A DNA stretch of 64,000 nt, taken from positions 1-64,000 of the forward strand of contig JAVTVY010039249.1 in the NCBI GenBank assembly GCA_036873755.1, given 5' to 3'. The notes below the pieces were generated by a model. The model made no database searches. It saw only the letters and a program-made list of their open reading frames with translations, and was not told the origin of the DNA. The position numbers and the translations under genes were made by a program. Positions 1-12,395 of the stretch are shown piece by piece (within the stretch, counting starts at the first letter, position 1; every line of letters starts with the position of its first letter). The stretch comes from Hanleya hanleyi. Lineage: Eukaryota > Mollusca > Polyplacophora > Lepidopleurida > Hanleyidae.

Positions 1-2514
1 AATTCGCAAGATAAACTCTCGATTTCCTGTATTTGACGGCGCTTGGTATCCATTTTATGACGCAAGTTAGTTCCATTAGGACCATCTGCTATATATATTT
101 GTTTACGCTGAATTTTCCACTGCAATCCGTTTTAATTTACGGATTGATGTGTGTGCATATGTCAGATGTTGATTTTGGAATACTAACTTTACTTTAGTTC
201 AATGAGACAGAGACATTCATGTAGCAGTGTAGAACGAATAACAATAACTTCGGGTACACCAAGATAAAACGTTTCTCTGTCATACCACATAAATTTAGGG
301 GTCACGTCCAATTTTTCGAGGCACTTTCTCGATGCCTTCGAGATGGATAGAGAAATTTCTCGGCTGAAACCCGGAAGGCAGAACCAGAACCCCTGACGAC
401 ATCTCCCGGTTCTATCTCGATCGAATCGTCCAGGTTTTCGAGATGGATGCGAACTTGCTCGGTAATCTCGAAGGGGTTTCAAGATATTCGTGTTTTGCTG
501 CCGTTAATTTGGCCTATCTTAACTTCTCAGGCTATTAGAGTGTTGCACGTGTACCATATTTTTGAGACGCTCGTCGCCAAAATATAATTCAGAAAACGGA
601 TTTTTAAAAAGATGTTTCCCATGTTATTCATCGTTTAATGGCTATAACTTTGCCCTGATGTTTCCTGAATCCAATTGAACGAAAACTTTCATTTGTCTAT
701 ATATAAATTATGGATATATAATTGAGTGAACTTCTCTCACATCGATAATTGATTGTATATCTGACAAGTATCCATCACGAAATAAATGACACATCAGCTG
801 GATATGATATGAATAATAATGATATGGAAGCATGCATTAATTGTTGTTCTATAAAGTTTTTTTGATCAAACATGAATCGGTTCAACCAAAAAAAATGAAA
901 GCTATGTTAAGAGTTTGACCGGTGAATTACCTCGGTTTGCAATTTGTTTTATTATTTGGTGGTATTAATTACCGATTCCATTGAGGAGGGGGGGGGGAGG
1001 ATTACTGTCTTGTGATATAGTTCAAATAAGGAGATTATATCAACAAGTTTATTTCTGACATAAGCTTACCCGGAACAGGTAAGCGGAAATACTGGCAATC
1101 GGAACGAGGGGTGTTGATAATTCACGCCACAGTCCGTCTGTGAAAACCCGTCGGCTTGAAACAACAGCGAAGAGAGAGGGGTTAATTTCTTGTAAGGAAA
1201 AAACTGAAACAACACTGTTGGCTGGGGCTTGATAATATACTCATGTTCTATTATTCATTGCTGATTTCATGTGCCTGGGGAAATTAACCGAATAATGGAA
1301 GTAATTACCCCCCAATTCAGCGAACAATCACGCTTTATACCAACGGTTACATACATATTTCACTATAAACGATACCGCGTGCCGTTTGTCCGAAAACTTC
1401 GATCGAGCGTTTATGTTTATATTCTCCATTTTTCAGTGAATTACCTGACGTTCCTGTGGTCTTCGTAGTCTGTTTATTTCTGAATACGGGGGAAATCGCT
1501 GACGATAACGACACCCCATTCTGATACACTTTCAGAGGAACATATGAAATTTTATTCTAGACTCGCAGAATTTATTTCAATTCGCGGTTCCTGGAAGTAT
1601 CTTATAAAATGATTCAAATTCTAAAAACAGGTTCAAAATAACCGAACAATAATAAGCAAGATTATAGATTTTCAATTGGTGATTTTTCTTCTTTCCATTC
1701 ATAACGTTTAGAGAAATTGCACTGTCTGAGCAAGTATGCGACTATAGATCTCCAGAAGGAATAACAAAATAATACTGAATGATTCATGTTCCATCTAATT
1801 CACTATCCGTGTTCAAATGCGTATGTACTCGCCGAGATTAATCGGGCTGCCACAGAGTATATATAAACCGAGCATACGCCTTCCGAATGGTTCAAGCTTT
1901 CATTTAATGGCATCTCGATTCCATTCTAGAAACATGCCGAGTTATTTCGAGGAGGATCAAGATGGTCTTGCGCTTCGAGAGAGACAAACAACAATCGATA
2001 GAGATAAACCGGGACCCTTCGAGACGAGATATTTATCGGTTTTACTCGTTTATCGAGAAACCGTCTCGATTGGTATACAGTCAATTGCACCTTAGGACTA
2101 GATGCGGGAGTTGCCAGCGAAACAAGTTGAGTAAATTATAACTGAATAACGAAAGTATCAACTGTTTCTTAATTAGCTGAGCCAAGCGTTATATTTACGA
2201 ACATCCACAGATCTTTTAGGTAAGATCAATTATACAGAGACGACTATCTAACGAAAGAAACAACAAATTATTAGAGGTCCAACCATTATCCTGTGGATAA
2301 ATTGCCTCTGTGATGAACATGAAGTATTATGCACAATTAGAAATGCAGGAAGCCTGGTTGTAATGGACCCATTCAGGTTAAGTTATATGCACCGCAAGAA
2401 ATCAAGGAAACATGGCTGTCGTTCTGGTAGCATTGTATTTATTGCAGCCCTCCAGCTTAGGGCAGGAAGGTTTGTACCATGCATGTTTGTCTGGCACAGG
2501 AGGTAGATTAAAGT
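1..2514. other. no recognisable gene
   Basis: Short open frames occur on both strands (the longest are 189-482 on the minus strand and 1817-2095 on the plus strand), but none shows a known domain, a splice-flanked exon or a signal peptide. A run of G with few interruptions lies near 985-1000. I see nothing else to annotate. Confidence 0.5.
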
Positions 2515-2650
2515 GCCAAAAACATGGCCGCCATTTTGAATTTCCCCATGATCCTCTGTTCCGGGGTTATGCAAAATAGGCTCAAATGACCCCAATATGA
2601 TAAACTATATAGTCACGGAGTGTCAGCTCTCCATTTCTTGTGATTGCGGC
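2515..2650 (-). repeat. fragment of the piggyBac-like MITE family
   Basis: This stretch matches the inner part of the complete MITE copies at 8066-8644 and 38938-39534: a 'ggccgccat' motif, a bottom-strand 'aggatcat', 'aggctcaaa', 'gaccccaatatgataaact' and 'cagctctccattt' occur in the same order as in the 38938 copy. Neither TTAA-flanked end is present, so it is an internal scrap. The rest of 2650-4004 holds no gene that I can recognise. Confidence 0.7.
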
Positions 2651-5317
2651 GATAGTACGACGTATTAGTATAGTATCACGTATTATTAATTGTGCGTGTT
2701 GATAGAGATTGCTTAAAATAAGCCAGCTTTAAGTATAGAATGAAGTAAACTGGGATGCAATCTTGAATGTTTTCTATAATCTTTGTCGCATTCAAGTCGG
2801 TGATTTAGTATGGTAGTTAACACTCTCATAAAACCTTCACCCAGTTAACGATTTCACTTCATGATATTGGACAAATGATTTATGAGTAGACGGAGTACGA
2901 GAAAACAAGTGTTGCTATTCGAAGCTGAACTAATTAGATGGAAACTTTCACTTAGAATTAATTGTGTGATGCCGCGATGAAATTCTTAGGCAAAAAATAA
3001 ATATTATCGATCACGTAATCGCACTTAAACTGGAACGATATGGACACAGAACTGAAAACAGGGTAAAAGCTGGTCGAATTCTGAGAAATGTTGCCACTTC
3101 AATAATTGCAAAAAAATAGATTTGAAATGTTATTAACAAAATAGACGATTTATCGTTTCACTTCTTATTGCATCCGACACACTGAACTTCCCAAAGACTA
3201 GTTCAATGTTTCATCTTATATTGTAATTTGATACTTTAAGTAGTTTTCTTTCTCGAATATACGAGTTCAAAAAGCCGTGCGATTCAACATTCATTGTGAG
3301 TTTTCTTCGCCAATGTTGATATCAACAATGCCTCTTTAATATGGCGTTGTTGGTTCACAAATCTAAACGCCTTGTACAATAAAACAAAATAGAAGACCAC
3401 ACACGTTCGCCCAAGCACTCTCATACTGACGGTTTCGTAGTCTGTTGTACTGGAAACATGGGTTGAAATCGTCTATACTTTACTTCGGCAGTTTCAATCG
3501 GCAGCGATCTTCCAATATTTATTGTTCGATTGATTTCTTATGTAGTTAAACCCGATAAAAAAAGATCATTTGAACATTCAGGAACGGTTCCGTGATGTGA
3601 AATTTAATCTGTAGAAAAATAGAAAACCTCGAAAATGTATTTGCAATGTGTTTTCATTGTAAATGCATTGCATATGAGAGTGATATAGGCCTATTTATAA
3701 GTCTCCACCAAGGGCGCCGAACGTCAATATCCGGATATGTACTTGCTAGATAGCTGCCTGAGAAATCCCACCATTACTGCAGCCAGTCTGGACAGAATGC
3801 TTATTAAGGTTGGCAATTCAAGTGTTCATATACTGGGAGCTCGATTATACCAGGAAATAATGTGGGTACAACAATCAAAGCGAGATTAATTCTCCGGTTC
3901 CCTTCAACGGAAAAGCTAAACCTCGGCTCAAACGCCCACGGATTATAACGGAACTCACAAAGCATCATGGAACTTTCCTACTTCCAATGATTGGTCAATG
4001 CAACAAATATAGATTGTTCTGAATAAATTTCCCCTGCAACGTGTCATATATACATGTATGTATCATCGCTCTCACTATAATTTTTCACTATCTATAACTG
4101 GTGTGAATTATGGTACAAATGCATCGTATAATTCCACTATTTTACGAAAGGACCATTATACTTCCATTGACAATAACTTCAATATCACTCTTTAAAAGTA
4201 TTCCTCATATATATGCATAGAAAGGAGAGGAAAAGTTCGAATCACAAATTTACTCCGATGTAACACAACAATTACAGTGTCCATTAGAATACAACCGAGA
4301 AACCTCGCGAAGATTCACTTAGATGAAAGAATGCTGGCATTGACTGCATCATTTCAAACTATCGATCGCTTCCATTTTGCAAGTTACTAGCTAGACTTTA
4401 TATACCTGTATTTCATGCCTATTTGAACTAGCGGAATGTATTAGTGGATGAAGATTGGCTACTGGATATCGGATCGGAGACTAGTACTTCAACAAAATGA
4501 CATCGCTTTGACAACATAGGATATTGCGTCTTCTGGTAGGGCTTGCCCCAAAAGTGGCAGCTTGCGGACCCAGGGGATAGTGAATATATTAGAAATATAG
4601 ATTGTGCTGATAAAACTGGGCATCTATTCTACTATTTATAGAGAGAGAGACAGGTTTTTTTGGTTCATCAATATTGCAGCTTTTCAGAATCGGGTATTTA
4701 AAACTACCTAGAGATGATAATAACCATCTGTCGAACAATGAAAGATTAAACGCATCAAAGAACTAACGATGGAAAAGTTATTTGACAAACCAATTGCTCC
4801 TGAATAATATATAATCTAATCTTCTCTCACAAGAACGAAACGATCTTCCAAAATAATCTCCTTAAAAAGAATCTTTCCATAGCAAAATCTGTAGTTAATG
4901 AAAATATGTTTGATCGGGAGTTTTTCTACTTTTCTGTAATGCACATCGAAGTCTCTTCACCACCAAGTAAACATTCACGAATCAGTCTGGAATGACCCAT
5001 TCAACAATGTCTGATTATAATCTGGCCAAAATGTTTGCGACTGGTATAATGAGTAAAACAGATACATGTAGTTGGCTTAAGCTCGTGTGAAGCTTGCTTT
5101 TAACCTGAGTGTTCCAAATAACTGCCTTATATAAATACAATTACAATGACTAAATCCACTATCAGGGACATCTAGGCTGGATACTTATCGTCTAGGGCTG
5201 TCTTATACTTTGCATCAGATTAAGTTTTGCTCATGATGCCAACATGACTAGGTTACCAGACCACAATATACTGTTGTTTGAATCTAACGTTGTCTAATTC
5301 CAGAATTTCCAAAATGA

Positions 5318-5512
5318 ATGAATGAATTTAAGATCGATAGAATAATTAAACGCAACAAGCTTGGAGGCACGATAAAGAGGCTGAGAATCTGTTCTAATCC
5401 AATCAAATCTACCAATGATATTTCCGCTGTTCCAGGAGTGGAAGTAATATCGACGGACATCAGACTGCAAGAGACCACCGCCGTAAAGAAACTTCTACAG
5501 GACGCCTCTTAG
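5318..5512 (+). CDS. hypothetical short frame in duplicated segment
   Basis: A 64-codon frame, not recognised. Its end crosses the position (5500/5501) where the other copy carries an extra 80 bp starting GT and ending AG, so this frame could be exon sequence that was spliced or lost its intron. In the other copy an 11-bp insertion after the start codon region breaks the same frame. The frame has no domain, signal peptide or membrane segment that I can see. It may be a chance frame. Confidence 0.2.
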   Translation: MNEFKIDRIIKRNKLGGTIKRLRICSNPIKSTNDISAVPGVEVISTDIRLQETTAVKKLLQDAS

Positions 5513-5573
5513 CTTTAGAGACTGCGGACTTTGATTATTCTAATGAAAACTTTTATTTGAGCTGGCGCGAACG

Positions 5574-5768
5574 TTGGATAACAAATTGAGCAAATGGGAG
5601 GGTTTTCCAGAGGAAATAGACCGAAGAAATTTTCCATCGAAATACATACTCAGGCCCTTAACACAACGCCGCTATTCAACTCACATTTTGATTCAGAAGC
5701 CCCGGAATTCACTCCAGCACAACAACATTGATGCCAACACGTGTGGTGTTGATCTTCTAATTGACTGA
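5574..5768 (+). CDS. hypothetical short frame in duplicated segment
   Basis: A frame of 64 codons beginning at a TTG, also open at 10606-10800 in the second copy with only a few substitutions. The residues are polar and charged (KLSKWEGFPEEIDRRNF near the start), unlike random AT-rich translation. It follows the 5318 frame in a different reading frame. Not recognised; possibly a gene remnant. Conservation between the two copies is expected from recent duplication and is not evidence of function. Confidence 0.2.
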   Translation: MDNKLSKWEGFPEEIDRRNFPSKYILRPLTQRRYSTHILIQKPRNSLQHNNIDANTCGVDLLID

Positions 5769-6839
5769 ATTTCTACGTATACGTCGTCGGGTACTCCAAA
5801 CCACCCAGATGAATGGTTAATCATGATCGATGATTGGATCCCCAGGAAACCAGTAACTACACTTCAGGATAGCTTCGTCTAATATTGAATCGTTAAAGGA
5901 AGAGAATTCCAGTTTCAGCGCAACGGTCGGTTCACCTACGTTGCGAACATCTTGTACACAGCTGATCTACGTGTGACATGTGACGGGGGACAGTGCTGAA
6001 TATGCAATGGGACCGTGTCACGCAGTCAAAATGCAACCAATAATACCATGGAAGTTGGACAAAAGTTAGTAATGTTAAATAGTTTTATAGTTGTACAGAA
6101 CATAATTTGACACAGGAACTGCATGATCCGGATGCGATTAAGCAGGAGCAGCAGCCGTGTAAATACGTTGTTACGTTTTTTGAACTGTAACATTTCCATG
6201 AGATCTATTCCATTAGACGATATGTATACGCCATATGCAGAACTCAAGCAGGGTGCAATGGTAAGTACGCTACATGTTTGAAGACCACAAACTTATGTAG
6301 CTGCTATTATCTCTCGCATACAAGAGTCTGACCTAATTCTTTAGGCTACCATTTTCAAATACGGTTTCAGCATGAGCAAATAACAAAAGATTCAATGGGC
6401 GTGGGCTTTACAACGATATTCGCCGGGAATAAGAACAGCGCCATATGCTTGCGGAACCCTGGAGTCCAGAACCTTTTAGAATATTACTATTCAGGCGGGG
6501 ATATATACCACAGCCAGAAAACAATGCGTTAGATATCAGCAAACAGTAGCTAGTAGCACAAATAAACGGGTTGGTGAGGGCGTGTCCTCACAAATGGTGA
6601 TGATCTGAACCCAAACTCATTGTTTGCAGCTGACCCATTTTCAGTTAAACGCCATACTTTGAAATCATGACGATAAAGTTTTTTCCACTGCTGACACCAT
6701 TGCGAAGTCATGGCGATGACGTCATTTTCATTGTTGACCCCATACGTATTCATTGCTCCCAGTATATGACCATTACCCCGATATAAACTTCTGGTGTTGC
6801 GTTATAATTCTAGATCGCAGAACTGATCCACCCGCCATG

Positions 6840-8015
6840 ATTCAATTCAATTCTTTATCGCATACACTCGCTCATGTACAAGGCAGTGCAAAGATATAAC
6901 ATATGAATAACAGACAGATTCAGTTGGATATGTACAATGTTTTAAGTTTGTAACTGCATGCAATGATAAACATAACCACAGACAGTTCCGCATAAAGACG
7001 AAACATTATTTGTCATTATTTTATCGTATTTTTCATCAGTTAACATAGTTTCAAAATGTGGAAAATTTCTTTTGATATCGGTGAAAAGATTTTGACGCAA
7101 TTCGGCATAGTGTGGGCAATGCAGGAGAAAATATATTTCATTTTCAACAGCACCTGTAGAACAATGAGTACAAATTCTTTGTTCATGGGGTATTTTTGGC
7201 TTGCAATGTCTACCGGTCTCGACGCTCAGCTTATGGTTACTTAGTCTTAAGCGACAGAAGCTATCCCTATATTTCTTGTTAGTTGTATGAAATAAATAGG
7301 GTTCTATGGTATATTTCTGTTTTATTTGAAGGTAGATTTTTAACTTACTGGATGATTTATTTTCTTCGCTGGTGACAAACAAACTAATCGAACAGGCTGT
7401 TATTTTCGCTTTGACATTTTCAATAACAAGACTTCTACCCTTATTGACTTCATTGAGATGCCAGACATTGATTTCTGATGTTAAGGATTGAACTTCCATG
7501 AGCCAGTTTGGCTTGTTTTCCAAGACAAGTGCCTTACTGGATTCAAAAGCATGAAACGGTAAACGAGTTTGCGGTATATTTTTCAACCGATAGGTAAAAT
7601 TAATAAGATTCAGCATGATATCATAAATAAGGGGATGGCTACTCAGTTCAGCACGTACAGCCCAGTTAGATGCATATTTACCTGCATCTAAAACATACTT
7701 GCAAAACTTTTTTGTACTGATCAACATGTAATTTATCACAGTTGCTAATACAGGAGAGGTCAGCCCCCCAAATTTCACTACCATACAGTAAGATCGATTT
7801 CACAACAGCATTGAATAGTTTCATGGAAGTAGTTACCCTTGGATCATGTTTGAAAACAGATTGATATAAACTATGCACAGCCTTCATTCCCTTGCTCTTA
7901 AGGTCAGCAACACCCTCATCAAATCTGCCCCTGTCATTTATAATCACTCCTAAATATTTGTAGCTACGAACAATTTTAAGTTGCTTTGAACCAAGGAGGA
8001 ACTGTATCGCTGGAT
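6840..8015 (-). pseudogene. 5'-truncated LINE, C-terminal part of reverse transcriptase
   Basis: Two overlapping minus-strand frames (7947-7678 and 7784-6942) read together as the end of a non-LTR retrotransposon ORF2. The first has the thumb-region signature (KYLGVIIND, then LLYGSEIWGA) and the coding signal runs upstream to about 8015. The second ends in a zinc-knuckle-like motif, HEQRICTHC followed by VENEIYFLLHCPHY, which is typical of LINE C termini. The two frames differ by one position, so there is a frameshift near 7700-7784. On the 3' side the sequence ends near 6840 in an AATTGAATTGAAT-type tail. The abrupt start near 8015 is the usual 5' truncation of LINE copies. Clade not decided; I or Nimb-like is a guess. 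Confidence 0.85.
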
Positions 8016-8065
8016 ATTTAATGAATATAAGAATTTAATGAATTTAATTTAATACATGAATTTAA

Positions 8066-8644
8066 CCCTACCTGGCCTGGGGGGGGCCATTATGGCCCCT
8101 CCTACCAAACTTTCTGCACTATCTCCGGAACGGCAAAAAATGGAGAGCTGAAACTCCATGAATTTATAGTTTATCTTATTGGAGTCACTTTGAGCCTATT
8201 TGCATAACCCCCCAAGCAAAGGATCATGGGTAAATTCAAGATGGCGGCCACGTGGGGTACCAGAAAAGTGATGTTCTTGTCATATTTCTTCAAAATTTCT
8301 GCTTTTCCGCGATGAAAAGTGGGCAAAAACTATTTTATTTCATGTCACATTAATATTTGCTAATTTTTCATGCAGCTTTTGTGGAGAAATTGCAAAAATA
8401 AAAAATTCGAAAAATCTGACCGAAAAATCGACCAAAAAATGCTGTTTTTGAAAATGACGTCACTGTGACGCCATCAAAGCGGCCATCTTGGATTTTTTTA
8501 CATTTTCAAGTAGGGCTTGACCCAAGGGTATAGTGTAGTAAGTTTCAGCTCCCTAGCTCAAGGGGTAAGAAAATAATTAGGGGGTTCCATTTCGCCCCCC
8601 CCCCCAGGCCTGGACAGGTCCCAAAAAGCCCATGCCAGATAGGG
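8066..8644 (+). mobile_element. complete piggyBac-like MITE (579 bp)
   Basis: The element is bounded by TTAA on both sides (8062-8065 and 8645-8648). Ends are inverted: CCCTACCTGGCCTGG at the left, and CCATGCCAGATAGGG as the last bases at the right. CCC..GGG ends with a TTAA target duplication are the piggyBac signature. It has no coding capacity. The interior has a G run, a C run and a 'gacgtcactgtgacg' palindrome. Related copies lie at 38938-39534 (inverted), 21169-21570, 46680-46960, 35973-36305 and 2515-2650. Confidence 0.85.
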
Positions 8645-8976
8645 TTAAGACATGATGTCATAGGAGTACTGGTTTATAATGAGTAAGCCAAAGAGGACGA
8701 TTCTTGTGTTCACTGCACGCCAGGGATTTGGAGTACTGCAGCCAGTTTAGAAGTAAGAAACCTAACAATAATCAGTTTTAACTTTTAAAAGCAGGACTAA
8801 TATTTCAAAACTATCAAAACCAGATACCTGCTATTAAATGGTTGACTTATTTTATGATCAATTAGTGGAGCTGCTATGATCGGGTATTTTAGACGTAACC
8901 ACCATACCAAACTGTTACAAGTTCGGATCGGATCGCTAGCCGATCCAGTTTTACGTGCTCAGCAGTTATATTACAG

Positions 8977-11654
8977 AAATATAGCTTGTTCTGAATAAAT
9001 TTCCCCTGCAACGTGTCATATATATGTATCATCGTTCTTACTATAATTTTTCACTACCTATAACTGGTGTGAATTACGGTACATCGTATAATTCCACTAT
9101 TTGACGAAAGGACCATTATACTTCCATTGACAATAACTTCAATATCACTCTTTAAAAGTATTCCTCATATATATGCATAGAAAGGAGAGGAAAAGATCGA
9201 ATCACAAATTTACGCCGATGTAACACAACAATTACAGTGTCCATTTGAATACAACCTAGAAACCTCGCGAAGATTCACTTGGATGAAAGAATGCTATCAA
9301 TGACTGCATCATTTCAAACTATCGATCGCTTCCATTTTGCAAGTTACTAGCTAGACTTTATATACCTGTATTTCATGCCTATTTGAACTAGCGGATGTAT
9401 TAGTGGATGAAGATTGACTACTGAATATCGGATCGGAGACTAGTACCTCAACAAAATGACATCGTTTTGACAACATAGGATATTGCGTCTTCTGGTAGGG
9501 CTTGCCCCAAAAGTCGCAGCTTGCTGACCCAGGGGATAGTGAATATATTAGAAATATAGATTGTGCTGATAAAGCTGGGCATCTATTCTACTATTTATAG
9601 AGAGAGAGACAGATTTTGTTGGTTCATCAATATTGCAGCTTTTCAGAATCGGGTATTTTAAACTACCTAGAGATGATAATAACCATCTGTCGAACAATGA
9701 AAGATTAAACGTATCAAAGAACTAAAGATGGAAAAGTTATTTGACAAACCAATTGCTCCTGAATAATACATGTATATAATCAAATCTTCTCTCACAAGAA
9801 CGAAACGATCTTCCAAAATAATCTCCTTAAAAAGAATCTTTCCATAGCAAAATCTGTATAGTTAATGAAAATATGTTTGATCGGGAGTTTTTCTACTTTT
9901 CTGTAATGCACATCGAAGCCTCTTCACCACCAAGTAAACATTCACGAATCAGTCTTGTCTGATTATAGTCTGGCCAAAATGTGTTGGGTAGTATAATGAG
10001 TAACACCGCTAGTTGGTTAAGCTCGTGTGAAGTTTGTTTTTAATCTGAGTATTCCAAATAACTGCCTTATATAAATACAATTACAATGACTAAATCCACA
10101 ATCAGGGACACCTAGGCTGGATACTTATCGTCTAGGGCTGTCTTATACTTGGCATCAGATTAAGTATTGCTCATGATGCCAACATGACTAGGTTACCAGA
10201 CCACAATATACTGTTGTTTGAATCTAACGTTGTCTAAATCCAGAATTTCCAAAATGAGTTAATGAATTTAAGACCTATTTTCAATCGATAGAATAATTAA
10301 ACGCAACAAGCTTGGAGGCACGACAAAGAGCCTGAGAATCTGTTCTAATCGAATCAACTCTTACCAATGATATTTCCGCTGTTCCAAGAGTGGAAGTAAT
10401 ATCGACGGACATCAGACTGCAAGAGACCACCGCCGTAAAGAAACTTCTACAGGTTACTACTTTCACATAGCGCGATTTAGAATACCGACACGGGAATAGG
10501 GAATAAGGAAATAACTTCCGTTTCCTCTACAGGACGCCTCTTAGCTTTAGAGACTGCGGACTTTGATTATTCTAATGAAAACTTTTATTTGAGCTGGCAC
10601 GAACGTTGGATAACAAATTGAGCAAATGGGAGGGTTTCCCAGAGGAAATAGACCGAAGAAATTTTCCATCGAAATACATACTCAGGCCCTTAACACAACG
10701 TCGCTATTCAACTCACATTTTGATTCAGGAGCCCCGGAATTCACTCCAGCACAACGAGATTGATGCCAACACGTGCGGTGTTGATCTTCTAATTGACTGA
10801 ATTTCCACGTATACGTCGTCTGGTCCTCCAAACCACCCCAGATGAATGGTTAATCATGATCGATGATCCCCAAGAAACCAGTAACTACACTTCAGGATAG
10901 CTTCGTCTAATATTGAATCGTTCAAGGAAGAGGATTCCAGTTTCAGCGCAACGGTCGGTTCACCTACGTTGTGAACATCTTGTACACAGCTGATCTACGT
11001 GTGACATGTGACGGGGGACAGTGCTGAATATGCAATGGGGCCGTGTCACGCAGTCAAAATACAACCAATAATACCATGGAAGTTGGACAAAAGTTAGTAA
11101 TGTTAAATAGTTTTATAGTTGTACAGAACATAATTTGACACAGGAACTGCATGATCCGGATGCGATTAAGCAGGAGCAGCAGCCGTGTAAATACGTTGTT
11201 ACGTTTTTTGAACTGTAACATTTCCATGAGATCTATTCCATTAGACGATATGCATACGCCATATGCAGAACTCAAGCAGGGTACAATGGTAAGTACGCTA
11301 CATGTTTGAAGACCACAAACTTATGTAGCTGCTATTATCTCTCGCATACAAGAATCTGACCTAATTCTTTAGGCTACCATTTTCAAATACGGTTTCAGCA
11401 TGAGCAAAGAACAAAAGACCCAATGGGCGTGGGCTTGACAACGATATTCGCCGGAAATAAGAACAGCGCCATATGCTTGCGGAACCCTGGAGCCCAGGAC
11501 CTTTTAGAATATTACTATTCAGGCTGGGATAGAGAACACAGTCAGAAAACAATGCGTTATATATCAGCAAACAATAGCTACTAGCACAAGTAAACGGTTT
11601 GGTGAGGGCATGTCCTCACCAATAAATGGGGATGATCTGAACTCAAACTCATTG
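8977..11654 (+). repeat. segmental duplication, copy 2 (2.7 kb)
   Basis: Direct repeat of 4005-6623. It is longer mainly because of an 80-bp block at 10453-10532, which begins GT and ends in a pyrimidine-rich stretch followed by CTACAG. The right edge runs straight into a decayed reverse-transcriptase element at about 11640, while copy 1 continues into unrelated sequence, so the right breakpoint lies at about 6623/11654. Confidence 0.9.
10453..10532 (+). other. 80-bp intron-like insertion, absent from copy 1
   Basis: The block starts gttact and ends tttcctctacag, and its removal gives exactly the copy 1 sequence at 5500/5501. The 8-mer TCTACAGG is present at both borders (10446-10453 and 10526-10533). 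It can therefore be read as a small GT-AG intron, as an insertion with an 8-bp target duplication, or as the intact state with copy 1 having deleted between the two 8-mers. Confidence 0.6.
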
Positions 11655-12395
11655 CTCTTCACTGGTGATGACAAGGCCACACGCGGTGATGCCATCTATG
11701 TAAAAGTTGGCAACGCAATATATCAACAGCATATAGGTATTTCAATGAGTACTAATTGTGCATCCTTTTTGGCTGACCTATATGTTCTTCTATGAATACG
11801 ACTATATGCAGACGCTTTCAAACACCGAGTAATTCTAAGCCCGTTCTTGCTCATTGTCCAATCGCTATATAGATGCTCTTCACGCTGTAGATAGTCGTTA
11901 TATAAATAGTCCAATGATGAATATATATCCACTTTCACTGCATTTGAAGGAAACTACATAAAGACCTACATTGTATCTCTAAAAAATGAAGCGAGCCTGC
12001 TCTCTCATCAACTTTACGACAAACCATACGACTAAAATTTCGACATCGTAAACAACAGTGCCTGTCTGGACAGAAATATTCCAGTAGGGCATACATGTAC
12101 ATATGGCGTATACATATCTCGCCTAGTAGCATTGGCTAGATCCTGTGTTACATGTGACAGTTTTATTCACCGTCACAAAACATTATTGTAGAAACTTATG
12201 AAACAGGGCTATACAACCAAGTGCCTTCAATCAAAGTTTCTCAAATTTAGCGATACATATCGCATGCTTATAGCAAAATACAAATGTAGCGTGCAAGATT
12301 TAGATTCTAATTCCGGTTAACCCGGGGCTACAGACCCTATTTACTTCAAGATCCTCATGGTGTTCATATGAACACACACAATCAAAGCGTGCCTG
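11633..12395 (+). pseudogene. decayed reverse-transcriptase element, left part
   Basis: The frame at 11610-11795 ends with residues VGNAIYQQHIGISMSTNCASFLADLYVLL, corresponding to the palm region of a reverse-transcriptase family usually seen as GIPMGTNCAPLxADLF (only key parts noted). Downstream DNA matches, in reverse complement, the copy at 62347-63214: a 'catatggcgtatacatatc' block, then 'cgatacatatcgcatgct', then 'caatcaaagcgtg'. Many stops and shifts are present. The element is interrupted at 12396 by a DNA transposon and resumes at 15592. Penelope-like ancestry is possible, but I do not assign a clade. Confidence 0.75.

Larger units (their letters stand above)
4005..6623 (+). repeat. 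segmental duplication, copy 1 (2.6 kb)
   Basis: The segment is repeated in the same orientation at 8977-11654, with an offset of 4972 bp at the left edge. The alignment is nearly gap-free and clearly above 90% identity by eye. Shared landmarks include 'gaataaatttcccctgcaac' at the left, the block around 5400-5510 and 'aaactcattg' at the right. Differences are small indels plus one clean 80-bp length difference at 5500/5501. The copy contains short open frames (5318-5512, 5574-5768, 6026-6247 minus) that I cannot assign to a family; two of them are preserved in the second copy, which by itself only reflects recent duplication. Confidence 0.9.

Noticed and set aside
2961..2995. 'gatgaaattcttagg' resembling a small-subunit rRNA segment
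   Set aside because: The match is about 15 bp only and the flanks do not fit rRNA.
6026..6247. Minus-strand frame with AYGVYIS, like the reverse-transcriptase element
   Set aside because: Only about 20 bp match the 62.9-kb copy and the rest does not follow it; too short to call a fragment of that element.
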